Assembly: GCF_947496515.1 (NCBI RefSeq)
Contig: NZ_CANMDB010000004.1
Span: 248,001-312,000, forward strand
Direction: 5' to 3'
Source: an uncultured Roseobacter sp.
Lineage (GTDB): Bacteria > Pseudomonadota > Alphaproteobacteria > Rhodobacterales > Rhodobacteraceae
DNA length: 64,000 bases
Every line of letters starts with the position of its first letter. Position 1 is the first letter of the stretch. Positions 25,116 through 34,366 of this stretch are shown here, in pieces. The notes under the pieces were generated by a model, which was not told where the DNA came from, ran no database searches, and saw only the letters and a program-made list of their open reading frames with translations. Both the position numbers and the translations under genes were made by a program.

Positions 25116-25622
25116 GTGATCAGCCATGCCAAGCCGGGCCCCCCGGGGTCCCGTGACGCGCCCTCGGGGCGCCCCCCGAAGGACACAGTCGGCGGCGGTG
25201 CCGGTGAGAACGCGCGCATCGCCCTGCATTTGTTGACCATCGGGGTCGATGCCAAGGCGGCCTATCTGTTCTCTGCCCGTGAACTTGACCTGACCATTGG
25301 CCAACCCGCCGGTGGTCGCCCGCTGCTGCACGATGACGTCATGCACGGTCAGGCCTTGCTGCTTTCAGCACAGGTTGCGTCCCTCTACGCACCGCTGGCC
25401 GTTGATGACATCTACGCCCATCCGCTGATCCGCCGGGCCGAGGTGCTGTCCGGGCATCGCCTGCGAGCGTTCCTCGGGGCACCGATCCGCGACGCGGATG
25501 GCGCGCTCTTGGGCGTCATGTGCGCCATTGACACGGTTGTACGTCGCTGGACGGCGCAGGACTGCGCCATGATTGCGCAAATAGTTGCTCAGTTAGACCT
25601 TCGTCGGCTGTCGTTTTTCTGA
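25116..25622 (+). CDS. Stand-alone GAF domain protein
   Basis: A protein of 168 residues with one GAF domain. The C-terminal pattern LGAPIRDADGALLGVMCAID followed by RRWTAQDCAMIAQI is typical of GAF sensors. No output domain is present. GTG 25116 is preferred over ATG 25110 because GGAGGA ends five bases before the GTG but touches the ATG. It lies between the puc operon and a sensor kinase gene and could modulate either; the ligand is unknown. Confidence 0.75.
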   Translation: MISHAKPGPPGSRDAPSGRPPKDTVGGGAGENARIALHLLTIGVDAKAAYLFSARELDLTIGQPAGGRPLLHDDVMHGQALLLSAQVASLYAPLAVDDIYAHPLIRRAEVLSGHRLRAFLGAPIRDADGALLGVMCAIDTVVRRWTAQDCAMIAQIVAQLDLRRLSFF

Positions 25623-25745
25623 AATTATGTAACAATATCGTTCAATAAGAGAAACGGTACGGGTACGAAAACCGACATGACATGCGGCGACGACTGACGG
25701 GATGGGCACCGACCTCTTCCGCACCGACGAGCCTTGGATGGCGAG

Positions 25746-28121
25746 ATGCCCGTCACTGCGGTGGATAGCGGGGGTATGAAGCTATCGCTCGGCATGATCC
25801 TCGCGCTCTGTCTGGCGGGGCTGCAGTTCGTGGCTGTGACCACGGTCGTGTTCTCTTCTTTTCTGACGTCGCAAAAGGTGCTGCTTGAACACGCGGGCGA
25901 TCTGCTCAGCGATGTAGGGGTCAACACGATCACCCACGCGCGCGAATTCCTGCAACCCGCCAAGGGTGCCGCAGAGCTTGCCACCCGACTGGCTGAGACG
26001 GATGTGATCGTCAGCGAGAACACCGCGCAGCTGGAAAAGCTGCTGTTCCAGCAGCTGCAGATCTCGCCGCAGTTCGCCGGGCTTTTTTACGGGGATGAGG
26101 CGGGAAACTTCGTCTATGTGATGCGCAGCAAGGGGCCGGGGCCGTTCCGTACAAAGATCGTGCGCCGCAACGACGACGCCCGCAGCACGCAGCTGATCTG
26201 GCGTGACGATGACTACAACATCATGCTCGCCCGACAGGATCCCACCGATACCTTCGATCCGCGCCGCCGCCTGTGGTATCAAACCGCTAAGGCGCAGCAG
26301 ACCAGCATCTGGACAGATCCCTATATCTTCTTCACGTCCCAGACCCCCGGGATCACGGCGGCCTCGCCGGTTTTCGGCAATACCGGTGAGTTGAAGGGGG
26401 TCGTGGGTGTCGATATCGGCATTGAAGCCATCTCCGGATTTCTGTCGCAGCTGAACGTGGGCGACAACGGTGCTGCGCTGATCCTCAACCGCAATGGCGA
26501 CGTGATCGCGCACCCGGACAGCCATCTGATCCGGACGGCCAACCCTGACGGCAGCTTTCGCTTCACCAGCATAGATGAAATCGGCGACCCGGTGGCGCGC
26601 GCCGCCTTCGGCTGGCTGGGCCGAGACGGCGATATCTCGATCTCGGAAGAGGTGTCGCTGCAGTTTGTGAACGACGGGAAAAGCTATGTCTCCAAGGTGA
26701 TGCCGGCGATCAGCCCGCAACTGCCCTGGACCATCGCCGTCTATGCGCCCGAATCCGATTTTACCGGTGAAATCAAGGCCAACCGAACCCAGAACATCTG
26801 GATTGCGGCGGCCATCGCCCTGATCACCGCTGTGTGTGGGCTGGCGCTGGCGCATCTCATTCACAAGCCGGTGCGCGCTTTTGCGGTGCGTGCCTCACTG
26901 GTCAGCCAGGGTGAGGTTTCCGCCAGCGATCCGCTGCCCCGCACCTACCGGGAGTTGGAACGCGCCAACGAGACCCTCGTTCAGGCCATCGCCGAGCGGC
27001 GCAAATCCGAGACCGAGTTCGGGCGCACCTTTGATCTGGCGTCCAGTGGAATGGCGCAGGTTGCCGCCGGGACGGGACAGCTGATGCGCACCAATGCCAA
27101 GCTGGCCGACATGCTGGGCTACACCGCTGCGGAGCTGCGCGGCATGCGGGTGCAGGATATCTCGCACCCAGATGATCCGGTCGCCGCGATTTTCGAGAAG
27201 GAGGACGATACCGCCCGGTCGGAATACCTGCACGAAAAGCGCTTGCGGCGCAAAGATGGCAGTGTGATCTGGGTGAACGAGAACGTGATCGCGATCCGCG
27301 ATGAGGCGGGGGTGATCCAGCACGCGGTGCTGACCGTCGATGACATCACCGAGCGCAAGGCAGCCGACCGTCAGATTGAACGGCTCAACCGAGATCTGTC
27401 GCATTCCGCGCGGGTCAACATGATGGGGCAGATGGCGACCAGCCTCGCCCATGAGCTCAACCAACCGCTGCTGGCCATCACCCAGAACATGGACAGCGCG
27501 CTTTTCGCGCTGAACAAGGCTGGATCCGACATCGGTGAGCTCAAGACCATCCTCGAAGAGACCGACCGTCATGCCCACCGGGCGGGTGACATCATCCGCG
27601 CCCTGCGGGGCTTCGTGAAAAAGGACGGTGTCGGCAAGATGAATTTCGATTTCGCGGAGCTGACCGAGCAAACACTGCATCTCATCCGCTCAGAGGCGCG
27701 CGATCAGGGGGTCAGCATCCGCATCCGGCTCCCCGAGATCGAGCCGGTCTACGGCAGCCGGGTGCAGATCGCGCAGGTCCTGCTGAACCTCTTGCGCAAC
27801 GCCATCGAGGCCATCGCGGAAGGCGGTGGGCAAAGGCGGATCATCTGGATCAGCGGCGAGGAGACACAGGCCGGGCTCACAGTGTCCATCACCGATACCG
27901 GCCCCGGCTTTGCCCCCGGCGCGCGCCCCTTCGAGCAGTTCGAGACCACCAAGGAGGACGGCATGGGCCTCGGCCTGTCGATCTGCCGGTCCATCGTGGA
28001 GGCGCACGGCGGCCGGCTCTGGTTCCGGCTGGATCCCGACGGGCTGTCCGAGTTCTGTTTTACCCTGCCGCGGTTGATGCCCAGGATGCCCAAGGGGGTG
28101 CACGATGCCGTCAGCGCCTGA
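25746..28121 (+). CDS. Membrane sensor histidine kinase with Cache and PAS domains
   Basis: About 791 residues. Membrane helix 1 (about 12-34), a periplasmic double-Cache sensor (about 40-330, including RRRLWYQTAKA and PYIFFTSQTPGITAASPVF), helix 2 (about 340-360), a PAS domain with PAC (about 425-545), a dimerisation domain with phospho-acceptor His569 in SLAHELNQPLLAI, and an ATPase domain with LLNLLRNAIEAI, DTGPGF and GMGLGLSICRSIVEAHGG. The FixL/DctB-type HELNQP box pairs with the FixJ-type regulator that overlaps its 3' end by 17 bases. The start is uncertain: TTG 25734, ATG 25746 or ATG 25776. Confidence 0.88.
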   Translation: MPVTAVDSGGMKLSLGMILALCLAGLQFVAVTTVVFSSFLTSQKVLLEHAGDLLSDVGVNTITHAREFLQPAKGAAELATRLAETDVIVSENTAQLEKLLFQQLQISPQFAGLFYGDEAGNFVYVMRSKGPGPFRTKIVRRNDDARSTQLIWRDDDYNIMLARQDPTDTFDPRRRLWYQTAKAQQTSIWTDPYIFFTSQTPGITAASPVFGNTGELKGVVGVDIGIEAISGFLSQLNVGDNGAALILNRNGDVIAHPDSHLIRTANPDGSFRFTSIDEIGDPVARAAFGWLGRDGDISISEEVSLQFVNDGKSYVSKVMPAISPQLPWTIAVYAPESDFTGEIKANRTQNIWIAAAIALITAVCGLALAHLIHKPVRAFAVRASLVSQGEVSASDPLPRTYRELERANETLVQAIAERRKSETEFGRTFDLASSGMAQVAAGTGQLMRTNAKLADMLGYTAAELRGMRVQDISHPDDPVAAIFEKEDDTARSEYLHEKRLRRKDGSVIWVNENVIAIRDEAGVIQHAVLTVDDITERKAADRQIERLNRDLSHSARVNMMGQMATSLAHELNQPLLAITQNMDSALFALNKAGSDIGELKTILEETDRHAHRAGDIIRALRGFVKKDGVGKMNFDFAELTEQTLHLIRSEARDQGVSIRIRLPEIEPVYGSRVQIAQVLLNLLRNAIEAIAEGGGQRRIIWISGEETQAGLTVSITDTGPGFAPGARPFEQFETTKEDGMGLGLSICRSIVEAHGGRLWFRLDPDGLSEFCFTLPRLMPRMPKGVHDAVSA

Positions 28122-28740
28122 ACCGTGTGTTTTCATCGTCGATGATGATGAGGACATCCGCACGTCCCTGTCACGCGCGCTGCGGCTGAGGGGGTACGAG
28201 ACATCGGTTTTCGCCTCTGCCCAGGCTTTTCTGGAGGGCTACGATCCGGAGCAACCGGGCTGTCTGATCCTGGACTACGGTTTGCCCGAAATGACGGGGC
28301 TGGAGTTGCAGGAGCTTCTGATCACGAAGGGGTACGCGCTCCCGGTGATCTTTATCACCGGCCACGGTGGGGTGCCGGAATCCGTGCGGGCGATGAAGCT
28401 GGGCGCACTTGATTTTCTGGAAAAACCATTCAAACAGGAAGTGTTACTGGCACAAGTTGATGCAGCACTTGAGCTTGATGCCCGCCGCCGTCGAGGGCAG
28501 GACAAGGCGCGGACGGCCAAGGCCCGCTTTGATCGGCTCACCGAGCGTGAGCGCGAGATTGCGGGTATCTTCGTCTCCAATCCGTCCAGCGCCACCAGCA
28601 AGGACGTGGCGCGACAGCTCGACATCAGCCCGCGCACCGTCGATCATCACCGGGCCCGCATCTTGGAGAAGATGCGGGTGAACTCCGTGGCGGAGCTGAT
28701 TGACCTCGCCATCACAACCCGGCTGGTCGAAAAGCGCTGA
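28105..28740 (+). CDS. FixJ-type response regulator
   Basis: A 211-residue response regulator. The receiver domain has acidic residues in FIVDDDED, phosphorylation site Asp57 in CLILDYGLPEMTGLE and Lys in FLEKPFKQE. The C-terminal LuxR-type helix-turn-helix includes LTEREREIAG and SKDVARQLDISPRTVDHHRA. It overlaps the kinase gene and is its likely partner. Target genes are unknown; the puc operon next door is one possibility. Confidence 0.9.
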   Translation: MPSAPEPCVFIVDDDEDIRTSLSRALRLRGYETSVFASAQAFLEGYDPEQPGCLILDYGLPEMTGLELQELLITKGYALPVIFITGHGGVPESVRAMKLGALDFLEKPFKQEVLLAQVDAALELDARRRRGQDKARTAKARFDRLTEREREIAGIFVSNPSSATSKDVARQLDISPRTVDHHRARILEKMRVNSVAELIDLAITTRLVEKR

Positions 28741-30439
28741 GCGGGGCCGGGCGGTGGACTGGATCTGGACCCGGTTTGGGCCTTGCGACCCGGTGAGGCG
28801 CAGGCGCGCGACAGAATGCCAACACGTCGGTTCGACCAAAGCGACTGATCAACCGGGTGTAGCCGCGCGGGTCCAGTCTCGGTGCGTTTGGAGCTCTCGC
28901 ATTTCGGTGTTCATGTAAGGCAACCATCCTCGGTCACGCGCGCCGCCGCTTTTTTTGCAGCACGCTCAAGGATGTGCGCGATCTTTGAGATGTGCGCAAA
29001 ACTGCTGTCAGGCACCGCGTTCGATCGTGCCGACAGGATGACGATCACCGATCCTTCAATGCTTTCCTCAAGGGGTCGGACCATGTGAGATAGCCGCCAA
29101 CATCATGTGAAAGCCCATGCGTCGAATCTACGCTGCGCTCAGCGTCATCAATCGGCGCGCGGTATCCCGAGTTTTTCGTGCAAAGGGATTTCCGTGGCCT
29201 TGCACGGAACGCCCGGTTGGTATCGGCGGGGAGCGCTGAACGGTTAGAACTCTAGGCAGTCTCAGGCGACGGCGCAGCGCGACATGGGCCGCCCTTCACC
29301 GATTTGATATCGACAGGAGAGCCCGTCGGCCACCGCGCCTGTCATCCCGTCCTGCTTCGGTACCCGCACCCGATGCCCTGCCGCCGGTGGATCACCAACC
29401 GGGGAAATCTGGGTCGAAGGGGGGCTACAGCGGACCTATCGCCCTGGGCCGCGCAGCTTTCTTGGAGCACCCGGCCCAGCGACAGCGAGGAAAGCAGATG
29501 CGCGCAGTCCGACAATCAAGCCGTTTTGCTTAGGCCGTCCACGGTGGCGGAAAGGTCTAATCGCCGGTCGCCGAGCCTCTCGCCGAACCCATCCTATGCT
29601 GCTCTGACCTGAAAACGGACGATCTGCGGTCGATCGTGCGGGCTCCTGCTCCCCAGCCGCTTAAGGGCGCAACAGAAGAGATGTGCAATCCGCAGCATCC
29701 GCCTGTTCCTTTACAGAAAGTAGGAGCCATCGTGATTACTGGCACGGTTTCAACATCATCGCACCGGTGTCTGCATTCGCTGTTGCAGCATATCTTGCGG
29801 GGAGATGCGACCTGCCTCGACGCTGTTGCGCGGAACAAGCCTTGAGCGTGTATTGTGGTTGATACTCGAACCGGGCCTTGTGGACCTAACCACATGCGCC
29901 AAACCCATGTCATGCGCCGGTAAGTCGGGTGCGTGGGAAGCCGCTCTTTTGCCCAGATCGCCTAGGCCTCGAGGCATTTCTCATACACGCCACGGGCGAA
30001 TTGCGCTAGGCAGTCTTGCCTAGGCAAAGACGCCAATTGTGACCAACCGGCTTTTGCTGCATTTTGCCGGCACAGTGTGGGTGTAAGGGAGTGTCGGTTT
30101 TGGTTACGGCGACCCGGTACCGAGTGTTCATTTCGCTTTTGACGAATGACCTATTTTGACGTGAGATTTTACAGCCGGTTTGTTTCGAGTGCGTATGACT
30201 TGGCCTACCCGGATATGCGTTGCAGTTCGATGCACACGATCGGATTGCAACGCTGCCGGTCTCTCTCCCCAGGGATTTGCCGTGTGGTACCGTGGTCGAA
30301 AAGGCGCAACGTCTGCTGTAACCGCCAAATTTGTCAGCTGACGATGCTCAATCAGCTCTGCGCAAAAAGCCGTGATACAGGTAAAATGCTCTATAAAGGC
30401 ATCGAAAACCCGTCCGATTTCCGGGCCGACCTGAGGGCG
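28741..30439. other. 1.7-kb gene-poor interval
   Basis: No convincing gene on either strand. The open frames present are short, Arg/Ser/Pro-rich and lack start signals. One 57-codon minus-strand frame (29084 to 28911) reads protein-like (GSVIVILSAR, then FAHISKIAHILERAAKKAAA) but has no ribosome-binding site. Composition is less G/C-biased than the flanking genes. Decayed genes, regulatory RNA or a long promoter region for the DUF882 gene are all possible. Confidence 0.5.
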
Positions 30440-31009
30440 TTATCGCCCCCAGCTGCGGACCACACCGCAGTCCATATGGACAAAATTGGACCGCGAGTAT
30501 TTACCAACTCCACCGCCTTTGCAGGCGCGCGCGGCACGGGCCAGCTGACCGACGGAGCGGCTCGATAGCCGCAGGTCCGCCGCCTGGCCTTTCATGTGCA
30601 ACGAGTTCTTGGCCACACCGCGGCTGCGCGACCGCAGCATCGCGTTGGTCTGCGGACTGCGATACCCAGACAGCAGCATGTAAGGCTCGGACGCATCAAG
30701 CAGATTATGTGCCGCCGACATGATGTCGATGGTGCGCAGATCCATGGATTTCACACCATCGGTCCGCCAGTCGCGCATGAAATGATTGATTTCCTTCACG
30801 GATTCGCGGACATATTCGCCCTCGATCCAGTAGATCATATCGATGCGCTCGCCCGTCCGGCCCGAGTACATCTTGATCCGTCTGATATCACCGGCGCCGC
30901 GAAGAAACCCCGCCGCATTGCCAAAAGTCGGTGCTGCCGTGATCGCCGTCGCCGCAAATGCACCCAGCAAGGTGCGGCGAGACATACTCAATGAGCTGCC
31001 TGTCGTCAT
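30440..31009 (-). CDS. DUF882/M15 murein endopeptidase (YcbK/MepK-like), Tat-exported
   Basis: A 189-residue protein with a twin-arginine signal (SRRTLLGAFAATAITAAP) and a peptidase M15-like domain. Zinc-site residues are in SLHMKGQAADLRL and NFVHMDCG. The E. coli relative MepK cleaves 3-3 (mDAP-mDAP) peptidoglycan cross-links in the periplasm. ATG 31009 gives a normal signal length; the open frame continues to 31207 without homology. It is divergent from an L,D-transpeptidase, the enzyme that makes the links MepK cuts. Confidence 0.85.
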   Translation of the reverse strand: MTTGSSLSMSRRTLLGAFAATAITAAPTFGNAAGFLRGAGDIRRIKMYSGRTGERIDMIYWIEGEYVRESVKEINHFMRDWRTDGVKSMDLRTIDIMSAAHNLLDASEPYMLLSGYRSPQTNAMLRSRSRGVAKNSLHMKGQAADLRLSSRSVGQLARAARACKGGGVGKYSRSNFVHMDCGVVRSWGR

Positions 31010-31314
31010 ATGGTTTTCGCCCCGTATACTGCCTTTACCCGTGATGTTACACGAGGGTGTCATCTCATCCCCAGATGCAACATGAGGTATGGCATAGCGC
31101 CGATTGTTAACCAAGTGCTGAAAGCGGATGTGGTTGTTTGCACACAATTTTAGGCAAAATATTGCCAGTTCGTGGCGTGGTTGAATTTCGGTCTGAACAC
31201 GATGCAACCGTGCATCACGTTCAGTTTTCCTTGACCGTGCCGTGAAATGTTATTGGACAGCGGTGCGGCAGGCTGGCCAAAACCCGTGTTAACTATTTGT
31301 TCATGAGGTTTGAA

Positions 31315-32928
31315 ATGGTATTTGCGTTGTCCCGCCACCGGCTTGTTGTCGCCCGTGCCCTGCTGGTGTTTGCCATGCTCCTGTGGGCCACCGTGCCGGG
31401 GCCCGCCGCCGCGCAGGATACCGCGTTCCGGCAGGCCGTGGCCGAAGCAGCCAGCGATGACGCGGACATTGCCGCCTTTTACAAGGCCAACGGCTACCGT
31501 GGCATCTGGACCGCGCGGGGAGAGGACCGGCAGCGTCGTGCGGCACTGCTCAAGGCGCTCGCCGGGGTTGACGCGCATGGTCTGCCCGCCGCGCGCTACG
31601 ACCTGCCCGGCTTGCAGGCCCGGATGCAGACAGCACGTACACCGCGCGAACTGGGCCTGCTCGACGTTGAAATGAGCCGCATTTTCCTGCAATACGCCCG
31701 CGATGTGCAGACCGGGCTGCTCGTGCCCAGCCGCATCGACAGCGCCATCGTGCGGAGCATCCCCTATCGCGACCGGACATCCTACCTCACCAATCTGACC
31801 AAATCCTCGGTCAAAGGGTTTTTCCGCGCCTTGCCGCCGCAGACCCGCGAATACACCGCACTGATGAAGGAAAAGTTGCGGCTCGAGCGTCTGCTGGCGG
31901 CCGGTGGCTGGGGGCCTGCGGGCCCGTCGGAGACGCTGAAGCCGGGCGCCTCGGGGCCGCAGGTCGTTGCACTGCGCGACCGGCTGGTGCGGATGGGCTA
32001 TATGGGGCGCAGCGCCGCGCCCACCTATGATGCGGCCCTCCAGAGCGCCGTGCAGGCCTTTCAGGCGGCCCACGGTCTGGCGCAGGACGGCGTGGCCGGC
32101 CCCGGGACCCTGACCGAGATCAACACCCCCGTCGCGACCCGCCTGCAGTCGGTGATCGTTGCCATGGAACGCGAACGCTGGGTCAACCGCGACCGGGGCG
32201 ACAGGCACGTGGAGGTCAACCTCACTGATTTCAGCGCCAAGATCATCGATGGCGGCAAGACCACCTTCGAGACCCGCTCCGTGATCGGGCATCGCGCCAG
32301 CGACCGGCAGTCGCCCGAATTCTCCGATGTGATGGAGTTCATGGTGATCAACCCCAGCTGGTACGTGCCCCGCTCCATCGCGACCAAGGAGTATCTGCCC
32401 GAGCTGAAGGCCAACCCCAACGCGGTCAGCCATCTGGAGATCACCGACCGCAATGGCCGCCGCATCGACCGCTCGGCGGTGGATTTCACCCAGTTCACCG
32501 CACGCACCTTCCCGTTTTCCATGCGTGAGCCACCCAATCAGGGCAACGCTCTGGGGCTGGTGAAATTCATGTTCCCCAACAAATACAACATCTACCTGCA
32601 CGACACCCCGGCCAAGAGTCTCTTTGGCCGCGAGGTCCGCGCCTATAGCCACGGCTGCATCCGGCTGGCCGATCCGTTTGACTTTGCCTACGCGCTGCTG
32701 GCCAAACAGACGTCCGACCCCGAGGGCTTCTTTCAGTCCAAACTGGCCACCGGGCGCGAACAGCAGGTGAACCTGGAGACGCCCGTGCCGGTCCACATCA
32801 TCTACCGCACCGCCTTTGTGGACGGCAAAGGCCGCCCCCAGTTCCGCCGCGACATCTACGGTCGTGACGGCAAGATCTGGGATGCGCTGGCCAAGAGCGG
32901 GGTGGCATTGCGCGCGGTTCAGGGCTAA
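31315..32928 (+). CDS. L,D-transpeptidase (YcbB/LdtD type)
   Basis: About 537 residues: an N-terminal signal anchor (about 8-33), a large domain with FYKANGYRGIW, a peptidoglycan-binding domain (SGPQVVALRDRLVRMGY) and a YkuD catalytic domain with His and Cys448 in YSHGCIRLADPFDFAYALL. It forms 3-3 peptidoglycan cross-links. ATG 31315 is chosen because GAGG lies six bases before it; ATG 31303 and TTG 31297 are alternatives. lpxD follows after 39 bases, so this starts an envelope operon. Confidence 0.9.
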   Translation: MVFALSRHRLVVARALLVFAMLLWATVPGPAAAQDTAFRQAVAEAASDDADIAAFYKANGYRGIWTARGEDRQRRAALLKALAGVDAHGLPAARYDLPGLQARMQTARTPRELGLLDVEMSRIFLQYARDVQTGLLVPSRIDSAIVRSIPYRDRTSYLTNLTKSSVKGFFRALPPQTREYTALMKEKLRLERLLAAGGWGPAGPSETLKPGASGPQVVALRDRLVRMGYMGRSAAPTYDAALQSAVQAFQAAHGLAQDGVAGPGTLTEINTPVATRLQSVIVAMERERWVNRDRGDRHVEVNLTDFSAKIIDGGKTTFETRSVIGHRASDRQSPEFSDVMEFMVINPSWYVPRSIATKEYLPELKANPNAVSHLEITDRNGRRIDRSAVDFTQFTARTFPFSMREPPNQGNALGLVKFMFPNKYNIYLHDTPAKSLFGREVRAYSHGCIRLADPFDFAYALLAKQTSDPEGFFQSKLATGREQQVNLETPVPVHIIYRTAFVDGKGRPQFRRDIYGRDGKIWDALAKSGVALRAVQG

Positions 32929-32967
32929 ATCTGCCCGGGACCAACCCCCGGGAAGAGAGCCGCTGCC

Positions 32968-34068
32968 ATGACGAGCAAAAGCCACAGCGTCGCCGAGATC
33001 GCGACCGCCTTGGGGGCGACCGCCCACGGCGACACCACCCTGCGCATCGCCCGCGCGGCGGAACCACAGACCGCCCGCGCGGGCGATCTGGCCATCGCCA
33101 CCAGCCAACGCTACGCTGACGCGCTGAGCGCAGGGCAGGCGCAGGTGGGCTTGCTGTGGGACGGTGCCGATTGGCAGGCGCTCGGGCTCAAGGCTGCCAT
33201 CATCCCGAACCGGCCCCGCTATGCCATGTCCGGTGTGACGCGGTTGCTCGATCCGGGGCAGGGGTTCGGCACCGGGATCCATCCCGCGGCCATCATCGAC
33301 CCCTCGGCAGAGCTGGGCGAGGGGGTCCATATCGGCCCCTTCACGGTCATCGGCCCCGGCGCGCGCATCGGTGCGGGATCCATCATCGGGCCGCAATGCT
33401 TCATCGGCTGGAACGCCACGCTGGGGCCGGGCGCCTTTCTGCGCGAGGGCGTCAGCATCGGCGCGCGGGTGAGCATCGGCGCGCGCTTTATCGCACAACC
33501 CGGTGCGCGCATCGGCGGTGACGGCTTTTCCTTCGTCACGCCCGAACGCTCCGCGGTGGAGGCCACGCGCAGCACGCTGGGCGACCGGCAGGACGCGGCA
33601 GGCCAATCGTGGACCCGCATCCACTCGCTGGGCGCGGTCACCCTCGGCGACGACATCGAGATCGGCATGAACGCGGTGATCGACTGCGGCACCATCCGCG
33701 ACACGGTGGTGGGCGACCGCACCAAGATCGACAACCTCGTGCACATCGGCCACAACTGCACCATCGGCACCGATTGCCTGATCTGCGGCTGCGTGGGCAT
33801 CGCGGGTTCCGTGGACATCGGCAACTTCGTGGTGCTCGGCGGTCAGGTGGGCGTCAGCGACAATATCTTCATCGGTGACGGCGTGATCGCGGGCGGCGGC
33901 AGCAAGCTGATGTCCAACGTGCCCGCGGGGCGCTCCGTGCTGGGATACCCGGCGGTCAAGATGGACACCCATATCGAGACCTACAAGGCCAGCCGCCGCC
34001 TGCCGCGCCTCATGCGCGACATCGCGGCCCTCCAGAAAGCGGTTTTCAAATCGGGCGCAAGTGACTAA
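32968..34068 (+). CDS. lpxD: UDP-3-O-acylglucosamine N-acyltransferase
   Basis: LpxD adds the N-linked 3-hydroxyacyl chain to UDP-3-O-acyl-glucosamine in lipid A synthesis. The 366-residue protein has an N-terminal uridine-binding domain and a left-handed beta helix of hexapeptide repeats (from about residue 105), with the catalytic-region motif DNLVHIGHNCTIGTD and a C-terminal helical extension. It is not beside bamA/fabZ/lpxA here but precedes an ACP and a ketoacyl synthase, so it may be a second LpxD with a dedicated acyl supply. Whether the genome has another copy cannot be seen. Confidence 0.88.
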   Translation: MTSKSHSVAEIATALGATAHGDTTLRIARAAEPQTARAGDLAIATSQRYADALSAGQAQVGLLWDGADWQALGLKAAIIPNRPRYAMSGVTRLLDPGQGFGTGIHPAAIIDPSAELGEGVHIGPFTVIGPGARIGAGSIIGPQCFIGWNATLGPGAFLREGVSIGARVSIGARFIAQPGARIGGDGFSFVTPERSAVEATRSTLGDRQDAAGQSWTRIHSLGAVTLGDDIEIGMNAVIDCGTIRDTVVGDRTKIDNLVHIGHNCTIGTDCLICGCVGIAGSVDIGNFVVLGGQVGVSDNIFIGDGVIAGGGSKLMSNVPAGRSVLGYPAVKMDTHIETYKASRRLPRLMRDIAALQKAVFKSGASD

Positions 34069-34103
34069 ATCCCAGATCAAGTGACGCCCCGGAGGACCGC
34101 GCC

Positions 34104-34361
34104 ATGAGCACCAAGGATCAAGTCATCGCCATCATTGCCGAACAGGCCGTGCTGGACCCCTCGGATGTGACCATGGACAGCACGCCGGAAAGCCTCGGGA
34201 TCGACAGCCTGGGTCTGGTTGAAAGCATCTTCGCCATCGAAGAGGCCTTCGACATCTCGGTGCCTTTCAATGCCAACGACCCGCAGGCCTCGGATTTCGA
34301 CATCTCCACCGTGTCCTCCATCATCGCAGGCATCGAACGGCTGCGCGCCGAGCAGAGCTGA
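34104..34361 (+). CDS. Acyl carrier protein
   Basis: An 85-residue acidic four-helix carrier protein. The phosphopantetheine site is Ser35 in LGIDSLGLVESIFAIEE. It differs from the usual house-keeping AcpP (GADSLDTVELVM), so it is a specialised carrier. The ketoacyl synthase starts five bases after its stop and lpxD ends 35 bases before it. Confidence 0.9.
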   Translation: MSTKDQVIAIIAEQAVLDPSDVTMDSTPESLGIDSLGLVESIFAIEEAFDISVPFNANDPQASDFDISTVSSIIAGIERLRAEQS

Positions 34362-34366
34362 CGCCG

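Noticed and set aside
28882-29088. 68-codon plus-strand frame in the gene-poor interval
   Set aside because: No ribosome-binding site, and its composition looks like a shadow of the opposite strand.
31150-34080. A 976-codon minus-strand open frame over the transpeptidase and lpxD genes
   Set aside because: It is antisense to two genes with clear catalytic motifs, is rich in His/Arg/Gly as expected for a high-GC shadow, and has no recognisable domain.
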